Shown here piece by piece: positions 7,879 to 15,214 of a DNA stretch of 23,985 nucleotides. Both the position numbers and the translations under genes were made by a program. Source of the DNA: an uncultured Oscillospiraceae bacterium (GTDB taxonomy: Bacteria > Bacillota > Clostridia > Oscillospirales > Ruminococcaceae); NCBI GenBank assembly GCA_900553955.1, contig USFO01000013.1:1-23985 (forward strand). The letters run 5' to 3'. The notes under the pieces were generated by a model. It did not search any database and was not told the DNA's origin. It saw only the letters and a program-made list of their open reading frames with translations. Each line of letters opens with the position of its first letter. Within the stretch, counting starts at the first letter, position 1.

Positions 7879-7888
7879 TGAGGTAAGC

Positions 7889-8224
7889 TTGAGTGACGAC
7901 GAAATTATCGCCGGATTTGTTTCGGAGCTGCGCCGCGGCACTGTGGTTTTGGGCGTACTTAATCAGCTTTCCTCCCCTAAGTACGGGTATTCTCTTGGGC
8001 AGGAGCTGACGGAAAAGGGCGTTCCGGTGGACGGAAACACGCTTTATCCGCTGCTTCGCAGACTGGAAAGTCAGGGACTTTTGCAGAGCGAATGGGATAT
8101 GTCGGAGGGAAAACCCCGCAAATACTATGTTCGCACGGCAAAGGGTACGCTGATAAACGAAAAACTGCGGGATTATTGGATTGAAACGGTGGTCAATATT
8201 TCCACCCTGATGAAGGGAGAATAA
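7889..8224 (+). CDS. PadR family transcriptional regulator
   Basis: A 111-residue winged-helix regulator with the PadR pattern: RRGTVVLGVLNQL opens the domain, followed by YGYSLGQEL, the recognition-helix region DGNTLYPLLRRLESQGLLQSEW, and the wing GKPRKYYVRTAKG at about residues 75–88. The C-terminal helix (residues 93–108) would serve dimerisation. PadR proteins sense small molecules or stress and often repress their own operon; the ligand is unknown. The start is TTG at 7889, 10 nt after GGAGG; upstream in-frame ATG or GTG codons that avoid stops were not found. Only 1 nt separates its stop from the rlmB start, so the two are co-transcribed and probably translationally coupled. Confidence 0.92.
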   Translation: MSDDEIIAGFVSELRRGTVVLGVLNQLSSPKYGYSLGQELTEKGVPVDGNTLYPLLRRLESQGLLQSEWDMSEGKPRKYYVRTAKGTLINEKLRDYWIETVVNISTLMKGE

Positions 8225-8225
8225 T

Positions 8226-9002
8226 ATGGATAAAGAAAAAGAAGCGCTTCGGGAAAACGAAGCGGACAGAGATAAGATTGCGGGCAGAAACGCCGTTATC
8301 GAGGCACTGAAGGCCGGCAGAGAAATTGACAGAATACTCGTTGCAAAGGGTTGCACCGGTCTGGGTAAGCTGTACGCACTCGCAAAAGATGCGGGCGTTC
8401 CGGTCAAGGAAACCTCTCCGGTTAAAATAGACGAAATCGCCGCGGGCGCAAACGCCCAGGGTGTAGTCGCATTTGCGGCTGCGCACGCCTACGCAAGCCT
8501 CGACGATGTGTTCGCACTGGCGGAGGAACGCGGCGAGGCGCCGTTCATTATAATTGCGGACGGCTTGGAGGACGGTCACAATCTCGGCGCGGTTATCCGT
8601 ACCGCCGAATGCTGCGGTGCCCACGGGGTAATAATACCGAAGCGGCGCAGTGTGGGGCTTAACTATGTTGTGGCAAAAACAAGCGTGGGCGCGGTGGAGT
8701 ACGTTCCGGTGGTTCGCGTGGCGAACATTCCGGCGGTGCTTGACGAGCTGAAAGACCGCGGCGTTTGGATTTTCGGCGCGGATATGGACGGAACTCCCGT
8801 GTGGCAAGAGGACTTCACCGGAAGCATCGGGCTTGTGGTGGGCGCAGAGGGAAAAGGCGTGAGCCGCCTTGTAAAGGAGAAATGCGATTTCGTGATTTCG
8901 CTTCCCATGCGCGGAAAAATTGAATCTCTCAACGCTTCGGTGGCGGCTTCCGTGATGATGTACGAGGCCGCGCGCCAGCGCCTTGGCATAAAAGCAAGAT
9001 AA
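8226..9002 (+). CDS. rlmB: 23S rRNA (guanosine-2'-O-)-methyltransferase RlmB, TrmH/SpoU family
   Basis: A SPOUT methyltransferase expected to 2'-O-methylate a guanosine of 23S rRNA (G2251 in E. coli numbering) using SAM. The 258-residue product has the L30e-like RNA-binding N-terminus (GRNAVIEAL at residues 20–28), then the three SPOUT motifs: N119LGAVIRTAE with catalytic-type N119 and R125, GLVVGAEGKG (202–211, E208), and SLPMRGKIESLNASVAAS (from 225, N236). All key residues are present. The ATG follows the padR stop by 1 nt with GGGAG upstream. TrmH-type tRNA methylase is the alternative, but the N-terminal domain favours RlmB. A further gene follows 33 nt downstream. Confidence 0.93.
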   Translation: MDKEKEALRENEADRDKIAGRNAVIEALKAGREIDRILVAKGCTGLGKLYALAKDAGVPVKETSPVKIDEIAAGANAQGVVAFAAAHAYASLDDVFALAEERGEAPFIIIADGLEDGHNLGAVIRTAECCGAHGVIIPKRRSVGLNYVVAKTSVGAVEYVPVVRVANIPAVLDELKDRGVWIFGADMDGTPVWQEDFTGSIGLVVGAEGKGVSRLVKEKCDFVISLPMRGKIESLNASVAASVMMYEAARQRLGIKAR

Positions 9003-9035
9003 GGATTTTTCAGAATACAGAGGAAGGAGAAAATC

Positions 9036-11651
9036 ATGGCGGGCAAGGGATATTCGGTAGACGATATTCTGGAGGAAGTAAGAAGAAAAAAGCAAAAAGA
9101 AACGGCGGCGAAGGCCGGAACTGAAATACAGGGCGATTTTTTTGAAATGCGGCAAAAAAACGCCGTTCCGGAGAAAAAAGAGGAGCAGGCGCCGACCTAC
9201 ACCAAAAAATACAACAGCGAACCTATGACGACCAGAACCATTCAGGTGGACGATACTCTTTCGCAGTATTTCGGCCCTACCGAGTGGAAGAACGGTAAAA
9301 AGCCGAAGGAAAAGAAAGACAGCTTCGGCGCAAAGGTGAACACCGTTCCTGCGCACGAAACAAAGACGGAGTTTACCATCAAAAAAGAGGATAAGCCCGA
9401 TGGCTTTGTTACGAAGGATATGTCTAAGCACTTCGCAGAGCGGGATTTTGACCGCCCGGTGAACGGCTTTGCCAAAAGCGCGGTAGCTCCGGAAAAATCC
9501 GGGGAGAAAGCTCCGGCGGTTCAGCCGAAAGCGGCGGAGGAGCAAAAGATTGCCGAAAAGCCGAAGGAAGTCATCAAAATCGAGGAAAAACCGCAGCCGA
9601 AAGAAGAAGCAGCGATTTCTCCCGAGGAAAAATTCTCCGCGGGAATAGTCGGCGGCTTTGCCGCGGCGAAGAAGAAAAAAGAGAGCGGCGAAAACGACCT
9701 TACCGATACAAGCAACCGCGATCTTTATAAAGAGTTCACCGAAAAACGCCGCGACAAGGTTGAGGAGTTTATGAAGCAGGTGGCGGAGCCCACTCATCCG
9801 GGAATCCACGTTCCCGAAGTGCCGAGCCGCGAGCCTGTAAAAAACAAATTTTCCGAAAAAGCGAACACCGATATAGCTAAAGAGCTGGTGGGAAATATGC
9901 ATCAGCCGGAGGATGACGACCCGGACGATTACGAAAATCCGTCACAGGCGGAATCTGTTGAAAAAAATCTCTCAAACCAGTTTACAAGTTTGATAATTAG
10001 GTGTATAATAATACTGGTTTTATTCGTATGCGCGTCAGTTATGTGTCTGTCGCCTGTTTTGGGCTATCAACTTCCGGAAGCAATTGCATTTTCCAAGTCC
10101 GGAATCGTGTTCCCGGCAATAAATCTTGCAATAATATGCATTGCGGCGCTCACCTGTAATGTGACCGTGGGCGGCGGACTGCTTTCTCTTGCAAGGTTCC
10201 GTGCAGGCAACGACACCTTTGCAGCCTGCTCCGTAATCGGAGCCGCAGCACTGGGCGTTTCATTCGTAATAGATCCTTCCTCAATGTCTTCCGGCGGGGA
10301 GAACCTTTTCTTCCCGATAACGCTCCTCTGTCTGCTGTTTAACACGGTGGGCAAGTCGCTTTCCGCGAAGCGCATAGGCGATAACTTTGAAACTCTCGTT
10401 TCCGGCAAAGACCAATCCGCGCTTTTGCCGGTGCACAACAAGGAGCTTGCGAGAGAGCTTACCGGTCAGCGTGACGAAACCCCGCGTTTCTGCACCAGCG
10501 CCAAGGCAAAGTTCTTTTCAAGGTTCTTGGAGCTTTCCTACCGCGACGATGCAACGGAGAGCATTGCGAGAGTGGTCGCACCCATCGTTTTTCTCTGCTC
10601 TGTCCTTGTGGGCGTGATAGCGTTCCTCCTTACCGGAAGAATTTCCGACGCAGTGACGGGCTTTGCGGCGATACTCTGTGTGGCTTCGCCTTTTTCTGCA
10701 ACCATCGCAGGTGCGCTTCCCGTTTACCGTTCCTGCAAGGCGCTTAACGAACGCGGCAGCATGATGGCGGGGGGCTACACCGCAGAAACCTTTGCGGAAA
10801 CCGATTCCGTGCTTCTTGACATTGAAGACTTGTTCCCTGCGGGCAGCATTGTGCTTCACGCAATCAAAACCTTTGCACAGGGCAGAATTGATGAGGCCAT
10901 TCTTGACGCTGCTTCCGTAATATGCAGCACCAAAAGCACCCTCGGCAGCATTTTTCTTAATGTTGTTCAGGGGGACAGAAAGCTGCTCCGCCCGGTGGAT
11001 ACCATTATCTATGAGGACGGCATGGGACTTTCGGCTTGGGTCGGCGGCAAACGGGTGCTAATCGGCAACCGCGAGCTTATGATAAACCACGGAATAGACA
11101 TTCCCTCCCACGACTATGAGAACAAATATGTCGGCGGTGGAAAGGATATTCTCTATCTTGCAAACAGCGGCGTACTTACCGCAATGTTTGTGCTCAGCTA
11201 TAATGCGGATGAAGAGGTTTACCGCTCCCTCGGCGTTATGGCAAGCAGGGGAATCCGCCTTGTGATAAATTGCAGCGACCCAAACATTACCGCCGAAAAA
11301 CTCAGTGACCTTTTTGCTTATCCCGAAAGCCAGCTCAAGCTGCTTTCGTCTAAATATCAACAGAAGTGCGCAGAGCTCACCGAAGAAAGAGAAACCGCTT
11401 CCGCGGCGGCTGTTTACGACGGCAGTCTTTCCTCTCTTTCTGATCTGCTCAACTGCAGCGGAATAATCCGCCAGTCATCCTTTGCGGCGGCACTTCTTGA
11501 AATGATCGGCATAGTGCTTGGATTTATACTTGTTACGATTTTCCTCTTTACCGGAAATATCACAAGCCTTTCCATGTATATGCTCGCCGCCTTCCAGCTG
11601 TTCTGGCTTGCCGCCGTTCTGGTGGTAATTCTGGTTCGCCGGAAGATATGA
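9036..11651 (+). CDS. Degenerate P1B-type ATPase-like membrane protein (pseudo-ATPase) with long disordered N-terminus
   Basis: An 871-residue protein, not known to me as a named family. Residues 1–310 are Lys/Glu/Pro-rich and probably disordered. About eight membrane segments follow in the 4+2+2 pattern of P1B ATPases (about 317–443, 510–565 and 815–868). Clear remnants are SPF at 551–553 where metal pumps have CPC, then TDSVLLDIEDLF (589–600) where DKTGT is expected: D595 remains but KTGT is gone. GMG (662–664) and GKRVLIGNRELM (671–682) match the nucleotide domain. TGD has become CSD (746–748) and GDGIND has become YDGSLS (794–799). The loop at 444–508 is too short for a full actuator domain and lacks TGE. 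Ion pumping is therefore unlikely; a structural or sensing role is inference. GAGGAAGGAG precedes the ATG. It is the last gene of the padR–rlmB operon. Confidence 0.8.
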   Translation: MAGKGYSVDDILEEVRRKKQKETAAKAGTEIQGDFFEMRQKNAVPEKKEEQAPTYTKKYNSEPMTTRTIQVDDTLSQYFGPTEWKNGKKPKEKKDSFGAKVNTVPAHETKTEFTIKKEDKPDGFVTKDMSKHFAERDFDRPVNGFAKSAVAPEKSGEKAPAVQPKAAEEQKIAEKPKEVIKIEEKPQPKEEAAISPEEKFSAGIVGGFAAAKKKKESGENDLTDTSNRDLYKEFTEKRRDKVEEFMKQVAEPTHPGIHVPEVPSREPVKNKFSEKANTDIAKELVGNMHQPEDDDPDDYENPSQAESVEKNLSNQFTSLIIRCIIILVLFVCASVMCLSPVLGYQLPEAIAFSKSGIVFPAINLAIICIAALTCNVTVGGGLLSLARFRAGNDTFAACSVIGAAALGVSFVIDPSSMSSGGENLFFPITLLCLLFNTVGKSLSAKRIGDNFETLVSGKDQSALLPVHNKELARELTGQRDETPRFCTSAKAKFFSRFLELSYRDDATESIARVVAPIVFLCSVLVGVIAFLLTGRISDAVTGFAAILCVASPFSATIAGALPVYRSCKALNERGSMMAGGYTAETFAETDSVLLDIEDLFPAGSIVLHAIKTFAQGRIDEAILDAASVICSTKSTLGSIFLNVVQGDRKLLRPVDTIIYEDGMGLSAWVGGKRVLIGNRELMINHGIDIPSHDYENKYVGGGKDILYLANSGVLTAMFVLSYNADEEVYRSLGVMASRGIRLVINCSDPNITAEKLSDLFAYPESQLKLLSSKYQQKCAELTEERETASAAAVYDGSLSSLSDLLNCSGIIRQSSFAAALLEMIGIVLGFILVTIFLFTGNITSLSMYMLAAFQLFWLAAVLVVILVRRKI

Positions 11652-11687
11652 ATTTCGAGTACATCTTATATCTTTTTCATTTCCAAA

Positions 11688-11727
11688 GACAAAGCCCCGA
11701 GGTTCCCACCACCCTCGGGGTTTTGTC
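11688..11727 (+). terminator. intrinsic terminator after the pseudo-ATPase gene
   Basis: The core stem CCCCGAGG (11695–11702)/CCTCGGGG (11713–11720) extends through GACAAAG/TTTTGTC to about 15 bp. T-rich sequence lies in and after the right arm. It is 37 nt behind the stop codon and separates this operon from the kinase-like gene. Confidence 0.88.
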
Positions 11728-11831
11728 TGTTTTAAAATAAATTCGGCAAAAATCGTTTTTTTGTAAAAGTATAAGCAATTTTGAACATATAATTGGATTG
11801 TTAAGCTATTGTAAATTGGCAAAATAAAAAC

Positions 11832-11860
11832 TTGCAAGAACGCCGAAAATGTTATATTAT
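11832..11860 (+). promoter_or_regulatory. promoter of the PASTA kinase-like gene
   Basis: −35 TTGCAA (11832–11837), 17-nt spacer and −10 TATTAT (11855–11860) in an AT-rich gap of about 230 nt. The predicted leader is about 90 nt. Nothing else was recognised between the terminator at 11727 and the start at 11958. Confidence 0.55.
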
Positions 11861-11957
11861 ATATTGTGTATAAGTCTGTAAATATAACTTTAAAAGAACG
11901 CTCATAAAAGCAGGGCAAAAACATATATCATGAATTCATAACAAAGGAGGCAGCTCG

Positions 11958-13727
11958 ATGATTACCGAAGAAAGATATCTTTGTATGGGCTGTATGTCAC
12001 GGCTTGACGAAAACGGAAAATGCAGATGCGGATATGACGAAAACGCACCGACGGACTCCGCATGTCTGCCGGTAAGAACAGTGGTGGGCAACAGATACCT
12101 TGTGGGTCGCATGATAAGCATGAACGGCGAAGGTATAACTTATATCTGTTTCGATACGGAAAATGAAGAACGTGCTTTTATCGAAGAATATATGCCGCAG
12201 AACATGGCAAAGCGCAACGAGCTTACCGGCGAAGTTACGCCGCTTTCCGGCTACGAGGCACAGTACAAGTGCCTTATGACGGATTTTTACGATCTGTTCG
12301 ACGCACTGCGAAATTTCCGCCACAACGATTACATAATTCCGGTGACGGATGTAATTTACGACAAAAACACCGCCTATGCGGTGCATAAGTATGTCAAAAC
12401 CATTTCCTACGGTGATTATCTTACCCACAACGGCGGCGAATTTACATGGCCGCAGGTGAAAAAGCTCTTTATGCCGCTGTTCACCACCCTTACATACCTG
12501 CACAGCAACGGATTTGTTCACAGAGGGCTTTCTCCGGAGAGTATCCGCGTGAACGCAAAGGGTCAGCTTATGCTTTCCGGCTTCGGAACGGCTTCGCTTT
12601 ATACCAAGGGCTCCGCCATCGAGCCGGAGCTTTCCGAGGGATATTCCGCGCCGGAGCAGTATTCCTCCTCAAGCTGGCAGGGAGAATGGACTGATGTATA
12701 TTCCATAGCCGCAGTGCTCTATAAGTCCCTAACCGGAACTCTGCCGGTTTCCGCGGCGGAACGCAGAGAGAACGACACCCTTTGCCCGCCGGAGGAGCTT
12801 GAGCAGAACGTGCCGTCCAATGTTTCGGATGCCATTATGAACGCAATGCAGCTTTCCGTGGAGTACAGAACCCAGTCCATAGACGATTTCACCGCGGAGC
12901 TGCTTGAATCCAGCAAGTCGAACACCATGATGTATGACCCGCAGAAAGCGGGGGAAACCGGCGGCGAGGACATTTTCAAAAAGACGGAGACCATTCGCGA
13001 AAAGCCCGTAAGAAAGCGCTATGAGGACGAAGAACCTAAACGGGGACGCAAAATTCCATGGGGACTCATTATGTTCATCATAGCAATGGTGGTGCTGCTC
13101 GGCGTTTTGGCGTTTCTCTTCCGCTACAGCAAGGAGCTTCTCGGCTTCGGAAACAGTAATAAGAGCAGCAGCTCTGTATCCGATTCCGAAATAGACGAAA
13201 TAAGCGACGGCAACGGCGGCTACGACGTTGTTGTGCCGAACTTCGTGGGCAGGTACCGCGAAAAGGTGGAGGGTAACGAAACCTATCATCAGTTTAAGCT
13301 TGTTTTCGAGGAGGAAAACAACAGCTCCTACCCGGAGGGTATGATTTTCGACCAGTCCATAAAGGACAAAAGTCAGGTGGACGAGGGAACGGAAATCGTG
13401 CTCAAGGTGAGCGTCGGTCCGGAGAAAGTGCCTATGCCTCAGTGCGTCGGCAGGACCATCGAAGAAGCCCGCGCGGCGCTTGATGCCCTCGGCATAGTGT
13501 ATCAGGAGGTACCGAACTTCAGCACCCAGTACGAATACAACATTGTTTACGAACAGTCCGCGGCGGAGGGCGAGGAGGTCGCCACCGGAAATACGCTTAC
13601 AAAGGTGTATATCTACTACGGCGCGAATCAGGACGCGCCGAGTACCAGCGACGATAATCCATTCCATGTAGGAGGCGGAAGTACCTACGAGGACGACGAC
13701 GATGACGGCGTAATCAAAATAGGCTAA
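11958..13727 (+). CDS. Zinc-ribbon, kinase-like (pseudokinase), TM and two-PASTA membrane protein
   Basis: A 589-residue protein with the layout of clostridial PknB/StkP-type kinases. Residues 9–24 are a CxxC…CxC ribbon. About 46–310 is a kinase fold. A single TM segment spans about 368–391. Two extracellular PASTA domains (about 427–490 and 492–560) start at VVVPNFVGR and VPMPQCVGR and may bind peptidoglycan or muropeptides. The tail is acidic. The active site is lost: the VAIK lysine is E76 (AFIEEYMP), the HRD aspartate is G190 (HRGLSPES, also Lys to S192 and Asn to S195), and the DFG aspartate is G208 (SGFG). The Gly-rich loop reads SMNGEG. Fold markers such as SAPEQY and the following TDVYSIAAVLY helix remain. 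Phosphotransfer is therefore unlikely and cell-wall sensing or scaffolding more likely. AAAGGAGG precedes the ATG. It is transcribed alone, between a promoter and a terminator. Confidence 0.9.
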   Translation: MITEERYLCMGCMSRLDENGKCRCGYDENAPTDSACLPVRTVVGNRYLVGRMISMNGEGITYICFDTENEERAFIEEYMPQNMAKRNELTGEVTPLSGYEAQYKCLMTDFYDLFDALRNFRHNDYIIPVTDVIYDKNTAYAVHKYVKTISYGDYLTHNGGEFTWPQVKKLFMPLFTTLTYLHSNGFVHRGLSPESIRVNAKGQLMLSGFGTASLYTKGSAIEPELSEGYSAPEQYSSSSWQGEWTDVYSIAAVLYKSLTGTLPVSAAERRENDTLCPPEELEQNVPSNVSDAIMNAMQLSVEYRTQSIDDFTAELLESSKSNTMMYDPQKAGETGGEDIFKKTETIREKPVRKRYEDEEPKRGRKIPWGLIMFIIAMVVLLGVLAFLFRYSKELLGFGNSNKSSSSVSDSEIDEISDGNGGYDVVVPNFVGRYREKVEGNETYHQFKLVFEEENNSSYPEGMIFDQSIKDKSQVDEGTEIVLKVSVGPEKVPMPQCVGRTIEEARAALDALGIVYQEVPNFSTQYEYNIVYEQSAAEGEEVATGNTLTKVYIYYGANQDAPSTSDDNPFHVGGGSTYEDDDDDGVIKIG

Positions 13728-13742
13728 AATGTAAGACAAAAA

Positions 13743-13827
13743 CTCCGTGCTCAAATGAGCACGGAGCTTTTTGCTTTTGAGCACGGAGTTTTTTTGTTTG
13801 AGCACGGAGCTTTTTGTGAGCACCGAG
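13743..13827 (+). terminator. bidirectional terminator with tandemly repeated right arm
   Basis: A perfect 10-bp hairpin CTCCGTGCTC (13743–13752)/GAGCACGGAG (13757–13766), loop AAAT, is followed by CTTTTTG. GAGCACGGAG plus T-rich spacer recurs at 13779–13788 and 13800–13809, with a decayed copy GAGCACCGAG at 13818–13827, giving a unit of about 21 nt. The single left arm can pair with any of three right arms, each followed by T. On the minus strand the first hairpin is followed by TTTTTG, so it can also end the convergent aspartokinase transcript. Confidence 0.85.
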
Positions 13828-13884
13828 GCAATGTAGAGCGAATCTTGGCTCTTCTGTGTAAGGGGAGCCGAGAAGCACACGGAT

Positions 13885-14613
13885 TCACTCAGTGAGCACC
13901 GTGCCGGGCGCACCGGTAAAGGAGGAAAGCACCTCCACACGCACATGGTGCTTTTTTGCAAGCTCCACCGCACGAGGATGCAGCACCTGTGCGCCGGACT
14001 TCGCCATAGCAAGCATTCCGTCATAGCTTATGCTGTCAAGCTTCGCTGCGGTTGAGTCGCGGCGAGGGTCGGCTGTGTAAACGCCGTCCACATCGGTGTA
14101 AATCTTGCAGGTTTTTGCGCCGAGCACCGCTGCAAGCGCCACTGCGCTTGTGTCAGAACCGCCGCGCCCCAAGGTTGTTACATCGCCGTTCGGCGCCGCC
14201 CCCTGAAAGCCCGCCACCACCACGGTGCGCCCCGCGGAAAGCTCCCGGTATATGCGGCTTGTATCTATTTCGGTAATTTCCGCTTCGCCGTAGTGACCGT
14301 CGGTTTTAATTCCCGCCTCCGAACCGGAGAGGGAAACCGCCGGGCAGCCGCCCGCCTCCGCGGCAATGGCGAGCAGCGCCATGGAGGTCTGTTCGCCGGA
14401 GGCAAGCAGAGCGTCAAGCTCCCGCTTGCAGGGGTCGGGGCTTATTTCCGCCGCTTTTCGCAGCAGCTTATCCGTGTAGTCCCCCTGTGCGGAAACCACT
14501 GCCACAACTCCGTTTCCGGCGGCATGGGCGGCGGAAATAAGCCTTGCGGCGCGGCGCAGACCCGCCGCATTCGCAACGGAGGTTCCGCCGAATTTTTGAA
14601 CAATAATATCCAT
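13885..14613 (-). CDS. Aspartokinase catalytic domain without ACT regulatory domains
   Basis: Aspartate kinase phosphorylates aspartate, the first step toward lysine, threonine, methionine and diaminopimelate. The 242-residue product holds the complete amino-acid-kinase fold: KFGGTSV (7–13), VVSAQG, LLASGEQTSMALLA, TTLGRGGSDTSAVALA, YTDVDGVYTADPR and GAQVLHPRAVELA. It stops right after SSFTGAPGTVLTE, exactly where the two ACT domains of ordinary enzymes (about 400 residues) begin, so feedback control in cis is absent. Family assignment is firm; regulation is inference. AGAGG lies 10 nt before the ATG. A small GCGCCG/CGGCGC hairpin lies in the leader. A weak ATGACA-18-TATAAA promoter may sit inside the upstream terminator. 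The gene sits beside a PheB-like ACT protein but is separated from it by a terminator. Confidence 0.88.
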   Translation of the reverse strand: MDIIVQKFGGTSVANAAGLRRAARLISAAHAAGNGVVAVVSAQGDYTDKLLRKAAEISPDPCKRELDALLASGEQTSMALLAIAAEAGGCPAVSLSGSEAGIKTDGHYGEAEITEIDTSRIYRELSAGRTVVVAGFQGAAPNGDVTTLGRGGSDTSAVALAAVLGAKTCKIYTDVDGVYTADPRRDSTAAKLDSISYDGMLAMAKSGAQVLHPRAVELAKKHHVRVEVLSSFTGAPGTVLTE

Positions 14614-14666
14614 AATCCAAATACCTCTATCGTAAAGCGCCGTTTTCGGCGCGGCTGTTTATAATT

Positions 14667-14710
14667 AAAAAACTTCCCTGCTGTCATAGTATTCAGCAGG
14701 GAAGTTTTTT
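14667..14710 (-). terminator. intrinsic terminator between pheB-like and aspartokinase genes
   Basis: 11-bp perfect stem CTTCCCTGCTG (14673–14683)/CAGCAGGGAAG (14694–14704), 10-nt loop, flanked by A6 and T6, so it can work on either strand. It lies 37 nt after the pheB-like stop and 53 nt before the aspartokinase start. Confidence 0.9.
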
Positions 14711-14747
14711 GATATAAAATAAAGAAGGTGTGGATTTTGATGTGATT

Positions 14748-15194
14748 TTATGTGCCTTCGCTCAGGCTGCGGCAGTTAATAACGCCGTCGAGGGAGCGGA
14801 TGGCTTCGCGCAGGGTGTGTCCGTCGGTGCGGAGATTGCCGGCGCTGAAAGAGATTGTTACCGGCGCGGCACCGTCAATGGGAATGTTCTGATTTATTGT
14901 CAACACATTTGCCCCGTGCCTTGAAAGGGTGGAGAGCACATTGGAAAGCACGCCGGGGTTGTCCATCAAAGTAAGGTAATAGGTTACGATTTTGTTTTCG
15001 CGGTCGCCGCTGTAAAGAGCAACGCCGTCTTTGTATTTATAAAATGCGCTGCGGCTGATTCCCGCAAGGCGCGCCGCTTCGGAAGCATTTCTCGCTTTGC
15101 CCTGAGAAAGCATGCGCTTTGCTTCCAAAACCTTGAGCAGCACTTCGGGAACAAGTTCTGCATCAACAATCATTTTTGTGCTGTTTTCAGACAT
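14748..15194 (-). CDS. PheB-like HTH–ACT domain protein (UPF0735 family)
   Basis: A 148-residue protein with an N-terminal helix-turn-helix-like region at about residues 31–57 (ASEAARLAGISRSAFYKYKD) and a C-terminal ACT domain at about 70–145 (YYLTLMDNPGVLSNVLSTLS, GANVLTINQ). ACT domains bind amino acids. PheB-type proteins lie beside homoserine or phenylalanine pathway genes in Firmicutes, and here the neighbour is an aspartokinase. A ligand-responsive regulator of that pathway is a reasonable inference, not shown. The start is the ATG at 15194 with AAGGGG 8 nt upstream; an in-frame GTG 9 nt earlier overlaps that ribosome site and is less likely. It is transcribed alone and its upstream region carries a palindrome. 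Confidence 0.88.
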   Translation of the reverse strand: MSENSTKMIVDAELVPEVLLKVLEAKRMLSQGKARNASEAARLAGISRSAFYKYKDGVALYSGDRENKIVTYYLTLMDNPGVLSNVLSTLSRHGANVLTINQNIPIDGAAPVTISFSAGNLRTDGHTLREAIRSLDGVINCRSLSEGT

Positions 15195-15214
15195 AAAGTC
15201 CACCCCTTAGAAAC

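Noticed and set aside
7774..7888. Hidden small leader-peptide gene behind the first CGGAGG copy
   Set aside because: No ATG, GTG or TTG start at useful distance leads to an open frame there, so the first copy looks like a pairing element rather than a working ribosome site.
8193..9902. Long open frame (569 codons) on the minus strand opposite rlmB and the pseudo-ATPase head
   Set aside because: It is antisense to a well-conserved methyltransferase and to a repetitive Lys/Glu-rich coding region. Its translation is Phe/Leu/Arg-rich without motifs and it lacks a ribosome site; it is a codon-bias shadow.
13743..13827. Short repeats considered as a CRISPR array
   Set aside because: Units are about 21 nt with T-rich gaps and no unique spacers, and the first unit forms a terminator hairpin.
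12729..14024. 431-codon minus-strand frame across the kinase-like gene, the terminator and part of aspartokinase
   Set aside because: It is antisense to clear domains, reads through a strong terminator and shows no recognisable protein.
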